From the NCBI GenBank assembly GCA_019636795.1, contig JAHBWW010000002.1, positions 649,011 to 713,010 of the forward strand: a stretch of 64,000 bases of DNA. Direction: 5' to 3'. Under the pieces are notes generated by a model. That model worked only from the letters and a program-made list of their open reading frames with translations. It ran no database searches and had not been told where the DNA came from. Shown in pieces: positions 44,489 to 54,122 of this stretch; position 1 is the stretch's first letter; each line of letters opens with the position of its first letter. This DNA is from Phycisphaeraceae bacterium. GTDB taxonomy: Bacteria; Planctomycetota; Phycisphaerae; Phycisphaerales; UBA1924. The translations under genes were made by a program, and so were the position numbers.

Positions 44489-45018
44489 GATAAATACCAA
44501 ACACTTAAGGCTGTTGACTGCGAGAACCGACCATGCGCAGAGGTCAATCACCTATTTTCGGATCTGATTGTAGGTGACACTCGACCACACTATATATGAA
44601 GATCGTGCGAAACCCGAACAGGGGGGTCAAAGTACGATTTTTCGGCAGAAAAGTTACCGGGCACATATTCGCACGCCCGATGATCTGGACGGCGGAGTTT
44701 GTGCCTGCTAATATGCCGGGCCTCATTCCGAGTCTGAACCGGCTCTTTGCCTGCTCAGACTTCAACACGCTGCGAGAGGTTTTCTTTCGCGGGTTGACAA
44801 GTTGGATGTGTTCACCTCGTCGTTACGCCGACGCTGCTCGCGTTTCGATGTCGCTTCGAGCGTTCTCGAAGCATCTGTCAGCAGCACACGACCTGTTTCG
44901 TTTCGTCAAACGTCGCCCGATTGTGCGGGCGAAAGAATTTAAGGCAGGCAAGGGAAATCGGGAGCACGGGCAAAGAACCCGCTTAACTCCCACCTTCAAT
45001 TTTGCAAGGAGTGATTCG
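44489..45018. other. 530-base intergenic region between phoB and the porin
   Basis: The region lies between divergent genes, so it must hold both promoters and a long porin leader. Visible items are a TTGACA hexamer near 44796 without a good -10 partner, a 7-bp hairpin TCGCCCG...CGGGCGA at 44914-44933 with no T-run, and the CAAGGAG ribosome site just before the porin ATG. No convincing Pho box repeat and no small gene were found. Confidence 0.5.
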
Positions 45019-46314
45019 ATGAATAAGACGACCAAGTTCTTGGTGGCAGCAGGCTCCGCGTTCGGCCTGGCCACGGTTGCTACGGCTCAGTCCAGCAACC
45101 TCGACCTCGACCGCGCCTACTCGGCGGAACTCTCCGCTGACGCGGCCGCTCGCACCAGCCAGCTCCAGGGCGGCACCGCGGGCAATGACGGCTTCTTCTA
45201 CATCGGCGACGGCACCGGCAACTACCGCCTCAACATGAGCGGCGTCCTCCAGTTCCGCTACACGATGAACTTCCGCGATGATCAGGGCACCCCGGACAAC
45301 GACACGACCATCGGTTTCAACGTCCCGAGCGGCAAGCTCAAGTGGCACGGCAACATCATCAACCCGAACTGGAAGTTCCGCCTCGACGCTGACTTCGCCG
45401 ATGATCAAGGCTCTGGGAGCTTCAACCTCGGCAATGCCTACGGCCAGTACGACTTCGAAGGCATGGAAGGCGGCTTCCTCCGCTTCGGTCAGTTCAAGCT
45501 TCCGATTATCGCTGAAGAACTGATCGAGCGCGAGTTCCAACTTGCCGCCGATCGTTCCATGGCCAACGAGTTCTTCAACCAGGACTACAGCCAGGGCCTC
45601 ATGTTCGGTTACATGACCGACTCCTTCGCTGTGTACGCCGCGTTCAGCGACGGCATCGCGTCCCGCAACACCGCCTTCAACAGCGCCGCCGAAGCTGACT
45701 GGGCCCTGACCGGCCGCGTCGATGTCAAGCTCCAAGGCGACTGGGAGCGCTTCGACGACTTCACCTCGTGGCGCGGCTCGGACTTCGCTGCCCGCATCGG
45801 TGGTGCGATTCACTGGCAGTCGACCGGCGACACCAACCCCGAACTGGCCAATGACGCCCAGTACCTGCTCTACACCATCGATGTTGCCCTCGAAGGCAAC
45901 GGATGGCACGTCTTCGGCGCCTTCATCGGCGACCACTCGGACCTCGGCGGCGGCACAAGCGACGTCGATAACTTCGGCCACGTCCTTCAGGCTGGCGTGT
46001 TCCTCAACGACCAGTGGGAACTCTTCGGTCGTTGGGACGGCATCTACCTCGACAACAACATCACCGGCCCCGGCGATGATGACTTCCACTTCCTGACCTT
46101 CGGCGTCAACCACTACATCGTCCCCGAGAGCCACGCGGCCAAGTTCACTCTTGACCTCCAGTGGGCCCTCAATGACACCGCGCCGAACCTGACCAGCGTT
46201 GCCCGCCCCTTCGGGTCGCAGGCCGCTCACTTCAACACCCGTACCACCCAGCTCTTTGGTGACGCCGACGACGGCGAAGTCACCATCCGCGCTCAGATCC
46301 AGCTCGTCTTCTGA
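45019..46314 (+). CDS. Phosphate-selective porin (OprO/OprP-like)
   Basis: The ATG at 45019 follows CAAGGAG and opens 431 residues with a signal peptide (MNKTTKFLVAAGSAFGLATVATA). The mature protein has repeated amphipathic beta strands with aromatic ends (NYRLNMSGVLQFRYTMNF, WHGNIINPNWKFRLDADFAD, GFLRFGQFKLPIIAEELIE, GQGLMFGYMTD-type segments) and ends VTIRAQIQLVF with the terminal Phe used by the BAM machinery. The plan matches porin family O/P. The gene is highly GC-biased at third positions and has a strong terminator, both suggesting high expression. Its position opposite phoB supports phosphate-starvation control. Confidence 0.86.
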   Translation: MNKTTKFLVAAGSAFGLATVATAQSSNLDLDRAYSAELSADAAARTSQLQGGTAGNDGFFYIGDGTGNYRLNMSGVLQFRYTMNFRDDQGTPDNDTTIGFNVPSGKLKWHGNIINPNWKFRLDADFADDQGSGSFNLGNAYGQYDFEGMEGGFLRFGQFKLPIIAEELIEREFQLAADRSMANEFFNQDYSQGLMFGYMTDSFAVYAAFSDGIASRNTAFNSAAEADWALTGRVDVKLQGDWERFDDFTSWRGSDFAARIGGAIHWQSTGDTNPELANDAQYLLYTIDVALEGNGWHVFGAFIGDHSDLGGGTSDVDNFGHVLQAGVFLNDQWELFGRWDGIYLDNNITGPGDDDFHFLTFGVNHYIVPESHAAKFTLDLQWALNDTAPNLTSVARPFGSQAAHFNTRTTQLFGDADDGEVTIRAQIQLVF

Positions 46315-46342
46315 GTTGGTTCTACGCCTCTGACTCGACTTC

Positions 46343-46380
46343 AACCGGCTGGCCCATACGGGTCAGCCGGTTCTTTTTTT
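46343..46380 (+). terminator. Rho-independent terminator after the porin gene
   Basis: AACCGGCTGGCCC / GGGTCAGCCGGTT forms a 13-bp stem with one G-T wobble around an ATAC loop and is followed by TTCTTTTTTT. It lies 30 bases after the porin stop. Confidence 0.92.
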
Positions 46381-46553
46381 GTCAGTATCCCCCCGCTTCA
46401 GGCAACCGTTTTTAGAGTATAAGTCCCTTATCTACAAGTAATTGCAAATACTTTCCCACTCTGTCCTTGGCGCGAGCCCCTCACTTTGCTAGGCTATCGA
46501 CTCTTCTCACACTTGATACGCGAGAGAGAATCGAGAGGAGCGGGGAAATCACT

Positions 46554-48755
46554 GTGTTCAAATTTGGTGTGTTTGGTTGGCAAGCGATTGGGGTCGCTTG
46601 CTATGTCTTCGCTCTCCTCTTCACGAGTGGCAGCGTTGTCGCACAATCCGATGCCAGCCCAAACCTTGAGCGCGGGGCTGCCTCCGCCACCTTGGGCCCA
46701 AATCCAGGACGATTACTCCTCGACTCCGGAGCGGTTACGAACTGGACCCCCAATTCCGGCATGCAGCGCGTCTTCCGAGGCACGATCCACGTCCCCACCG
46801 CAATGTGGATCCGACTGAACTTCAATCTCGCCCAACTCAGCGGCGAGATCGGGCGCCCTGACGCCTCATACATGCTCATCATCAGCGAGTTCGACGGTGC
46901 TGTGCAACAGCTCTACGCTGAACATATTCCGCAATGGTCTAATCGCTCCGCATACTTCAACGGCGACACTGTCCACATCGAGATCTACGCGGCCCACGGC
47001 ACCGGACCCAGCCACGTTCGCATCAACAGCCTCACCTGGGGCGAGCCCGGCTTTCTCGATCGCTCAATCTGCGGGCCTCAGGACGACAGGGTGCCTTCTG
47101 CCGACCCCCGCGTCGCCCGCGTCCTCCCGGCACAGTGCAGCGCGTGGCTCGTCGAGAATCAACCCAACTCATTGCTCAGCGCGGGCCATTGCGCAATCGG
47201 CGCTGGCAACGTCATCCAGTTCAACGTCCCTGCCTCCACCATCGGAGGCTCGATGCGACATCCATCCCCAGAGGACCAGTACCCGGTCGACCCGAGTTCC
47301 GTTCAGGTTCAAAACGGCTACATCGGGGTTGGCAACGATTGGCGCTTCTTCGGCACCTTCGAAAACTCCAACACGGGCTTGTCGCCAATGCAGGCCCAAC
47401 TGGGTTCATTTCGCATCAGTCCAACCATTCCCCCGATCGATGGTCGCAATGTCCGCGTCACCGGGTACGGCCAGATGTCCATGCCCGCACCCCTTGTCTA
47501 CAACTACATCCAGACAACTCACTTTGGAGCGCTCACCGGGAGCCAGAACAACACCATCCACCACCTCGCAGACACCACCGGAGGCAACTCGGGCGCACCG
47601 CTTATCGACGAGGTGACTGGACTTGCCATTGGTGTCCACACCCACGGCGGATGCAACGGCATGGGATCCAACCGAGCCACCGCAACCCGCAATGTCGGAC
47701 TTCGTGCCGCTCTGGCAGCCCCTATCGGCAAGGCTGCAACCAAGGACGGCATTCGCTTCGAATTCCCCGGCAGCCGTCCTGCTGTGGTCAATCCGCTCGG
47801 AGGCACGCCCATCACAGTCCGCGTCTCGAACTCGCTGACACGCAACCTTGTCCCCGAGATTGCAAATCTGCACGTCTTGAATGGCTCCACATGGATCCAG
47901 ATCCCGATGGTGGTCGGCGCAAACTCCACGGCAGTTGTCACATTCCCACCCCTGACAAACTGCGCTGGTCCCGTGCGATACTACTTTTCCGCCCTGAACT
48001 CCCTTGGTGAAACCGACACCTGGCCTCGAAACGCTCCAGCAAACTCATTTGTCGCCATCGCAGCTAACTCGTCGAGCGTCTACGCTTCAAATGATTTTCA
48101 GACCGCCAGCGGATGGACCTTCTGGGGCGAAGCCTCACTGACGTCCGGGCGATTCAAGGTTGCCAAGCCGAACGCGAACGACCTTCACGCCCCGTCCAAG
48201 GACTTCGATGGCAGCAGCCGGTGCCTCCTGACCGGGTCGGACGCCAACGAAGACGTTGACCATGGTGCCACACGCGCAACCTCACCATCGATCAACCTCG
48301 CGCTGGCTCAGAATCCATATATGAGTTTCGCTGCGTGGTTCTCAAGCTCCCTCCCGGATCATCGCTCCATGTTCGTCCAGGTTTCATCCAACGCTGGAGC
48401 GACCTGGACCACCATCGACACCATCAAGCAGACCGATGGCTGGGAAATGAAGGTCTATCGCATCCTCGACCATGTGCCATTGACCACGGGTTTCCGTGTG
48501 AGGCTCGAAACCGGCGACGGCCCCGAAGCCTCCATCGTCGAGGCGGCGATCGATCGCTTTCGCGTCGAAGAACTCTCGTGCATCCCGTGCACGCTGCCTT
48601 CGACCAACGGGCCTGAACCGCGCGAAGCGCAGATTGCCCGCCTGCTGTCGCTCTGGAACGCTGGCGACCTCCTGGCCGACCTCAACGCAGACAACCAAAT
48701 CGATATCTTCGACATCCTCATTCTTTTGAATCAATCACTGTCCAACTGCCCCTGA
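46554..48755 (+). CDS. Exported trypsin-like (S1 family) serine protease with jelly-roll and half-dockerin tail
   Basis: The GTG at 46554 is chosen because AGGAGCGGGG lies upstream and the product begins with a signal peptide (QAIGVACYVFALLFTSGSVVAQ). The 733-residue protein has the S1 triad: His212 in NSLLSAGHCAIG, Asp262 in VGNDWRFFG and Ser346 in TTGGNSGAPLIDE. A C-terminal region (about 500-660) with SGWTFWGEASLTSG and FRVRLETGDG resembles a laminin-G/jelly-roll domain. The extreme C-terminus has one intact dockerin-like loop (LNADNQIDIFDILILL) and ends SNCP, a diverged form of the tail on the 1-14 kb genes. It is a likely secreted, surface-held protease. Confidence 0.85.
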   Translation: MFKFGVFGWQAIGVACYVFALLFTSGSVVAQSDASPNLERGAASATLGPNPGRLLLDSGAVTNWTPNSGMQRVFRGTIHVPTAMWIRLNFNLAQLSGEIGRPDASYMLIISEFDGAVQQLYAEHIPQWSNRSAYFNGDTVHIEIYAAHGTGPSHVRINSLTWGEPGFLDRSICGPQDDRVPSADPRVARVLPAQCSAWLVENQPNSLLSAGHCAIGAGNVIQFNVPASTIGGSMRHPSPEDQYPVDPSSVQVQNGYIGVGNDWRFFGTFENSNTGLSPMQAQLGSFRISPTIPPIDGRNVRVTGYGQMSMPAPLVYNYIQTTHFGALTGSQNNTIHHLADTTGGNSGAPLIDEVTGLAIGVHTHGGCNGMGSNRATATRNVGLRAALAAPIGKAATKDGIRFEFPGSRPAVVNPLGGTPITVRVSNSLTRNLVPEIANLHVLNGSTWIQIPMVVGANSTAVVTFPPLTNCAGPVRYYFSALNSLGETDTWPRNAPANSFVAIAANSSSVYASNDFQTASGWTFWGEASLTSGRFKVAKPNANDLHAPSKDFDGSSRCLLTGSDANEDVDHGATRATSPSINLALAQNPYMSFAAWFSSSLPDHRSMFVQVSSNAGATWTTIDTIKQTDGWEMKVYRILDHVPLTTGFRVRLETGDGPEASIVEAAIDRFRVEELSCIPCTLPSTNGPEPREAQIARLLSLWNAGDLLADLNADNQIDIFDILILLNQSLSNCP

Positions 48756-48786
48756 AATCCACACCCAGGCCTTCAACGATCTAGTC

Positions 48787-49644
48787 TTGTCCGTGCGATT
48801 TGAATTCCTCGGCACTGGCACCAGTTCCGGCATCCCCGCCATTGGCTGTGACTGCGCCGTGTGCACTTCGGGTGACCCACGCAATCAGCGTTTGCGTACC
48901 AGTGCGTGCCTCCGCTTCACCGACGCAGGCGGACAAGCCCGCGTCATTCTCATCGACGCCGGTCCGGACCTTCGCCAGCAAGCCCTCCGCGCAAAGCTTG
49001 AACGGGTAGATGCCATTCTCTTTACACACAATCACGCCGACCACATCCTTGGCCTGGATGAAGTCCGGCGGTTCAACGTTCTCATGCACCAACCCATTCC
49101 TATCTACGCCGATCAGCACACCCTCGAATCCCTGCGACGCGTCTACGCCTACATCTTCGACCGCCACGCCAATGTGCAGGACTCGTTCATCGCATCGCTT
49201 GTTGCTTTCCCGATTCGCCCGTCGGTTCCGTTTGTGCTCTTCGGCCTGACGATCACCCCGATCCCGCTGCTCCATGGTCGATTGCCGATTCTCGGGTTTC
49301 GGTTCGATCCGCCCCCACGGGCCGCGCCATCACCCCTGCCACTGGCCTATGGAACAGACGTATCGGGCATTCCCCCGGAGTCCTGGCCACACTTTGAAGG
49401 CCTGAACACCCTTGTTCTCGACGCCCTGCGTCATCGCAAGCATCCAACTCACTTCACCATCGGCCAGGCTGTCAACGCCGCCCAGAACATCGGTGCTGGC
49501 GCGACCTATTTCGTTCACATGAGTCACGACATAGACCACGCCCAGACCGAATCCGAACTGCCCGAGACAATCTATTTGGCTTATGACGGCCTGGTCCTCG
49601 ATTCGGGGGTCGCGTCCGTCAAATCCACCGAACTCGAGCCCTGA
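48787..49644 (+). CDS. PhnP-like metallo-beta-lactamase fold hydrolase
   Basis: The sequence FEFLGTGTSSGIPAIGCDCAVC at residues 5-26 and the metal motif FTHNHADHILGLDE (His81, His83, Asp85, His86) match the PhnP/RNase Z-like branch, in which the C-x-C-x2-C motif binds a structural zinc. Further ligands fit LLHGR, LAYGTDVSG, LVLDALRHRKHPTHFT and MSHDIDH. PhnP hydrolyses cyclic ribose phosphates in phosphonate use; other members act on diverse phosphodiesters. A TTG at 48787 or GTG at 48793 is the start; neither has a strong ribosome site. The gene is not next to any phn gene. Confidence 0.88.
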   Translation: MSVRFEFLGTGTSSGIPAIGCDCAVCTSGDPRNQRLRTSACLRFTDAGGQARVILIDAGPDLRQQALRAKLERVDAILFTHNHADHILGLDEVRRFNVLMHQPIPIYADQHTLESLRRVYAYIFDRHANVQDSFIASLVAFPIRPSVPFVLFGLTITPIPLLHGRLPILGFRFDPPPRAAPSPLPLAYGTDVSGIPPESWPHFEGLNTLVLDALRHRKHPTHFTIGQAVNAAQNIGAGATYFVHMSHDIDHAQTESELPETIYLAYDGLVLDSGVASVKSTELEP

Positions 49645-49704
49645 CGTACCCGAAGAACCATCCGCGGCTTTGCTGCGTAACTTCAAGCCGAGGAGGAACT
49701 TGTC

Positions 49705-49890
49705 ATGGCAAACGATGATCTGTCCCGCATCCCGCCACGCCCCGCGTTATCTGTACCCTTTCCGTTACAACTGGGGCACGACTTTCACCCTGCATCCGGT
49801 GCGGGCGACAAGCCCATGACCAATCAAAAACCTATCTCTGCAACCGACCCCGCCAGCAACCTTCCCAAGCCTGCCCCTCCTGGCAAGTGA
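49705..49890 (+). CDS. Small Pro-rich protein (61 aa)
   Basis: GAGGAGGAA seven bases before the ATG is one of the strongest ribosome sites in the window, so I accept this short frame. The product (MANDDLSRIPPRPALSVPF to PKPAPPGK) is about a fifth proline, has no membrane segment or known motif and is probably disordered. It lies between the PhnP-like gene and atpG. It could be a leader or an upstream regulator of atpG; no homologs can be checked here. Confidence 0.5.
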   Translation: MANDDLSRIPPRPALSVPFPLQLGHDFHPASGAGDKPMTNQKPISATDPASNLPKPAPPGK

Positions 49891-49971
49891 GTCGCAGGCT
49901 CCATCTGCTTCATTCGCCAGACTTCTTCCCGCGCTTCACGACGGGAGAAATCGGTCCTACACTCCCGCCCC

Positions 49972-50859
49972 ATGGGAAAGAGCCGCGAAATCAAGAAGCG
50001 CATGAAGGCGGTCGGAAATATCCGCCGCATCACCCGCACGATGCAGATGATCGCCACGAGCAAGTTCGCTCGGGCCCAGCAGGCTGCCACCGCGTCCAAG
50101 CCCTACACCAATGCCCTCTTTGAGCTTGTCGCCGAACTGGCTTCGAGCATCGGCGACACCTCACACCCTCTGCTCGGAAAGAGCGCCGCCAAGCGCACCG
50201 GCAAGGAAGTCACGCTCATCATCACGTCCGATCGCGGGCTTTGCGGCCCCTACAACGGCAACGTCATCCGCACCGCGATGCGGCACCTTCGGAGCCACGA
50301 CGCCGCCAGTTCCGGCGTCATCGAAGTCGTCGGTAAAAAGGGCGCCAACGTCCTCAAGTTCAACGCCTTCTCCATCGCGGCGCACCACACCAACTTCGGC
50401 GATAAACCTCGGTATGACGAAGTTGAACGCCTCGCCAACACCTACATCGAGCGCTTTGCTGCTGGCGAGATCGACGCCGTCCGCGTTGTGTACATGCGCT
50501 ACATCTCGGCCGGACAGCAAAAGCCCGAAATCCTCCAACTCATTCCCTTCGACCAGTCGGCCGCAGGCAAGGCCCAGAGCGCGACCGAATCCAAACTGAC
50601 GCCTCTCTACGAGTTCAGCCCCGATCCCGAATCCCTGCTGAGCGAACTGCTGCCCGCAGCCGTCCGCGCGGTGCTCTTCCAGGCCTTCAACGATGCCGTC
50701 GTCAGCGAGCACGTCGCGCGCATGGTGGCCATGAAGTCGGCAACCGACAACGCCGGCAAGATGCGTAAGCGCCTCCAACGCAAGTACAACCGCGCACGGC
50801 AGGCCCAGATCACCACGGAACTGACCGAGATCATCTCTGGCGCCGCAGCCTTGTCCTGA
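49972..50859 (+). CDS. atpG: F1-ATPase gamma subunit
   Basis: Central rotor shaft of ATP synthase. The 295-residue product starts MGKSREIKKRMKAVGNIRRI with TRTMQMIATSKFARAQQ and ends LQRKYNRARQAQITTELTEI, the two coiled-coil halves of the shaft, flanking a Rossmann-like core with LIITSDRGLCGPYNGNV. No alpha, beta or epsilon gene is nearby: the flanking genes are a small Pro-rich ORF and a helicase-nuclease on the opposite strand. atpG is therefore separated from the usual atp operon. It ends 17 bases from the convergent helicase. Confidence 0.96.
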   Translation: MGKSREIKKRMKAVGNIRRITRTMQMIATSKFARAQQAATASKPYTNALFELVAELASSIGDTSHPLLGKSAAKRTGKEVTLIITSDRGLCGPYNGNVIRTAMRHLRSHDAASSGVIEVVGKKGANVLKFNAFSIAAHHTNFGDKPRYDEVERLANTYIERFAAGEIDAVRVVYMRYISAGQQKPEILQLIPFDQSAAGKAQSATESKLTPLYEFSPDPESLLSELLPAAVRAVLFQAFNDAVVSEHVARMVAMKSATDNAGKMRKRLQRKYNRARQAQITTELTEIISGAAALS

Positions 50860-50876
50860 CGCTCGCCGCGCGCTGC

Positions 50877-53800
50877 TCACTCTGCTGCATCGCGCGCCAC
50901 GACGTCGAACAAGCTGCACTCACCTTCGCAATTCTTCTCGTTGCGTTCAAAGCGGCCTTCGAGGATGCCGTCGATCGCACCGCGCACCACCTGCCCGATC
51001 GCCTCCATATCGAGTTGATCGAGCCCAATCGCGCCGCGCTCCCCCTGCGACAAGACCCAGTACTCGGCTGTCCCTGTCAGCTGCTCATCGCCAAAGTGAT
51101 GCCGCAGCGCCAGCGCGTAGATCCCGAGTTGTAGATCTTTCTTGTCGGGCTCGAGCAAAGCCTTGCTCGCGTACCCCGTCTTGTAATCCACGATCCGAAA
51201 TCCGCCTTCGAGGCGATCGATCCGATCCAGTTTCGAATAGATCCGGTGTGTGAGTCCATTGTGCTCGAATGGGAAGTTCACATTCTTCTCGACTTCGATA
51301 GGCTCGAGAGCGTCGTTGTGCAGGCGTTTGTGCGCAATGGTGAGCGCAGCCAGAATCTGATCGCGCTGAGCGGTGTCCACAACCTCGTGTTCGGGCACAC
51401 TGGCATCGAACACCCGATGCCCGAGATCGAGCAGATTCTCCAGCGTCGGTCTCGGTTCGCCCTGGGCCTCGGCCTCCATCCACCTGCGATAAAACTGCTC
51501 GAGCGCCGCATGCGTGACCTGACCCACGCGAATCGCACCCGACTCGGCTTGCGACAACTTCATCACATGCCGAAGATAAAAACACCGCGGACAATATGTG
51601 TAATCCCGCAGCATCGTGTAACTCAGATTGAGTGGCGGCTTGGGCGCAACAAACGCAAACCCAGCCCGCGCCGCACCCCGCAGCACCTTGTCCTCCACAC
51701 GCGCCCGATACTCGGCTGCCTCAGCGCTCAGCTCCGCCGCCCCGCTCTCTCCCGCGCCGATCGACGCCAGAACCGCCATGCGTGTCGCCACGCTCGCCAG
51801 TTTGGCCATCACCTCCTCGACAGCCGCACGATCCAGCCCCGCCCGGTCGGCTCCATCGAGCGCCAGTGACGCCTCGTGCCGCAATCGGCTTCGCGCTTGT
51901 GCCAGTACTGTCTCCCGCTCCAATCGTCTGATTCCCCAAGGCGCTGCCACCGGCTCATTCGACCATGCCGCGCTCGTGACTCCCGCAGCCGCAGCATCAC
52001 GCATGATCTGTGCCGGATCTCGCTCGCTCACCGCCCCCGCACTGATCAAAGGCCAGAGCAGGTTGGTCGCGCTGGGTTTGCCCTTGGGAATCTTGCCGAA
52101 GAGCAACAGGCGTCGCTTCGCGCGCGTGCACGCGACATAGAACAGCCGCCTCTCTTCCTCGATCAACCCAGGCTTGTTGACATCAGTTTCAATACCCGGC
52201 GGGAGCACACTCTCGCGCGGCCGAGACGTCATGGGATACCCGTGCGGCGGATTGACTCGAGGCATGAACACCGTGTCAAACTCCAGCCCCTTGGCCGAGT
52301 GCGCCGTGAGCAGTACCACGCCATCCTCTTCATCGCTCCTCTCGTTCGCCTGCCCCTCGACGCGCGCATCAAGGGTCGCTGCAAACGACTGCTCCGAAGC
52401 ATCGAGATCGTTGTAATAACTCCAGAACGCAGCAAGATCGGCCGGCGCTTCAAGCCTCCCAAGCCTCTCGCGCACAAACCGCAACACCGCCACCAACGAT
52501 TCAATCCGCCCCGCCCGCGATCGACCGCCCACAAGATCCGCTCCCGCAAGATCCGCTTCGAGAATGATCCGCTCGATCGTCACATCCGCCGATTCGGTCG
52601 TCGCCGAAACACGAAACGCCTCAACCTGCATCGCAAGCCGCGATACGATCGCCTTGACTTCATCACTTTCATCAAGCGTCCGCGTCAACCATTGCAGGAA
52701 CGGTTCGGCCTCCCACGACGCTGCCCGCGACATTGCTGCTGCATAACTTCGCTCCCACGTACTCACCCGCGAAGCGCCAAGACCATATGGAGGCCGCAGC
52801 ATCAACCGACGCACCGCCCACGTCTGCGACGGCTCGAGGACCGCGCGAACCCACGCCAGCAGATCCTGCACGCCCTCGTCATCGAGCGGCGAACCCATCG
52901 ACCGAACCCGTACCGGGATGTCCTCGAGCCTCAGCGTCGCCGCGATCCGCTCCACCTCGCGGTTCGTGCGCCCGATCACGGCATATGAACTCCATGCCCG
53001 CTCCGGGTCGCGCTCACGATCTGTCAAAAGCATCGCTGCGATCAACCCATCGGAGTCAAAATCCGACGCAACACGCACCACCTCGACCGCTGCCCCCTCG
53101 CCAGCCTCCGCCTCGCGCGCCGGCACGATCACCTTCTCGGGCGCCAGGCGAGTCTGCGAAGCCGCGATCACCTGGTTTGCCGCCTCCACCACACACCGCG
53201 CACTGCGATAGTTCAACTCCAGAAACAACGTTGTCGCCGTCGGCCAACGGCACTTGAAGTGCTCGAACGCAAACTGATTCGCACCACGAAACGCATAGAT
53301 CGCCTGGTCGTCATCTCCGACCACACACAGATCCAGCCTCTCACGCTCGGCCGGGCAAAGCAGCCCCAGCAATTCCATCTGCGCCACGTTCAGATCCTGA
53401 AACTCATCGACCACCACATGATGATGGTCATACTGGCAGATCTCGCGCGCGACCCGATGCTCTCGCAGCAGCCCGATCGGCCGCGTCAGCAGTTCATCCA
53501 CCGAAATCAGCCCGCGCTTTCGGCACGCCGCATCAATCAATCCATACAGCCTCACATGCTCGGAAAACCGCTCAAGTTCCGCGCGCTGCCCGTCTTCGAT
53601 CGCCTCATCGCCAAGCATCGCCTCCACACGCGCAGCGCACGCTTCAGGCTCAATCGCACTGTTGCGTAGTTCGGCGATGATCGCCCGCGACTCATCGATC
53701 AGACTCGCGATTCCTCCCGCGATCGCACTCCGAAACAGCCCGTGCTCCTGAATCAGGTGCCTGGTCAGACGCCGATGCTGTGCAGAATCCATCAGCGCAA

Positions 53801-54122
53801 GCCTTGGCCCAAGACCCGTCAGATCTGAAAACCGCCGCAACAGCGAAAGCCCGAAACTGTGGAATGTCGATGCGTTCAATCGATCCGCTGCTGAGCCGCC
53901 CACCAAAGCACTCAGCCTCTCGCGCAGTTCGCGCGCCGCCTCGTTGGTGAATGTCAGCGCCACGATCCGCTCCGGGTCGATCCCCCGGTGTTCGATCATG
54001 TGGCACACCCGATGCACGATCACATTCGTCTTGCCCGTGCCGGGCCCAGCCAGAACGATCAGAGGCCCCGCATCATGCTCCACCGCTGCCACCTGCTGGG
54101 CATTGAGTGCATGCCCACTCAT
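50877..54122 (-). CDS. UvrD/Rep-type ATP-dependent helicase fused to PD-(D/E)xK nuclease with Fe-S Cys
   Basis: The 1081-residue protein has Walker A LAGPGTGKTNVIVHRV, motif Ia LTFTNEAARELRERL, Walker B VVDEFQDLNVAQMELL, motif III VVGDDDQAIYAFRGANQF and motifs V/VI LTAHSAKGLEFD and EERRLFYVACTRAKRRLLLFGK. Residues from about 830 form a RecB-like nuclease: YTYCPRCFYLRH (Cys843 and Cys846), GQVTHAALEQFYRRW, FRIVDYKTGYAS (catalytic Asp...Asp-Tyr-Lys) and terminal Cys1065/Cys1069, the four-Cys pattern of Fe-S nucleases in AddB-like proteins. A role in DNA repair or recombination is expected. It overlaps rsmD by four bases (ATGA). Confidence 0.93.
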   Translation of the reverse strand: MSGHALNAQQVAAVEHDAGPLIVLAGPGTGKTNVIVHRVCHMIEHRGIDPERIVALTFTNEAARELRERLSALVGGSAADRLNASTFHSFGLSLLRRFSDLTGLGPRLALMDSAQHRRLTRHLIQEHGLFRSAIAGGIASLIDESRAIIAELRNSAIEPEACAARVEAMLGDEAIEDGQRAELERFSEHVRLYGLIDAACRKRGLISVDELLTRPIGLLREHRVAREICQYDHHHVVVDEFQDLNVAQMELLGLLCPAERERLDLCVVGDDDQAIYAFRGANQFAFEHFKCRWPTATTLFLELNYRSARCVVEAANQVIAASQTRLAPEKVIVPAREAEAGEGAAVEVVRVASDFDSDGLIAAMLLTDRERDPERAWSSYAVIGRTNREVERIAATLRLEDIPVRVRSMGSPLDDEGVQDLLAWVRAVLEPSQTWAVRRLMLRPPYGLGASRVSTWERSYAAAMSRAASWEAEPFLQWLTRTLDESDEVKAIVSRLAMQVEAFRVSATTESADVTIERIILEADLAGADLVGGRSRAGRIESLVAVLRFVRERLGRLEAPADLAAFWSYYNDLDASEQSFAATLDARVEGQANERSDEEDGVVLLTAHSAKGLEFDTVFMPRVNPPHGYPMTSRPRESVLPPGIETDVNKPGLIEEERRLFYVACTRAKRRLLLFGKIPKGKPSATNLLWPLISAGAVSERDPAQIMRDAAAAGVTSAAWSNEPVAAPWGIRRLERETVLAQARSRLRHEASLALDGADRAGLDRAAVEEVMAKLASVATRMAVLASIGAGESGAAELSAEAAEYRARVEDKVLRGAARAGFAFVAPKPPLNLSYTMLRDYTYCPRCFYLRHVMKLSQAESGAIRVGQVTHAALEQFYRRWMEAEAQGEPRPTLENLLDLGHRVFDASVPEHEVVDTAQRDQILAALTIAHKRLHNDALEPIEVEKNVNFPFEHNGLTHRIYSKLDRIDRLEGGFRIVDYKTGYASKALLEPDKKDLQLGIYALALRHHFGDEQLTGTAEYWVLSQGERGAIGLDQLDMEAIGQVVRGAIDGILEGRFERNEKNCEGECSLFDVVARDAAE

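Noticed and set aside
44914..44933. TCGCCCG...CGGGCGA hairpin in the porin leader
   Set aside because: A 7-bp stem without T-run or any riboswitch-like conservation; I cannot call it a regulatory element.
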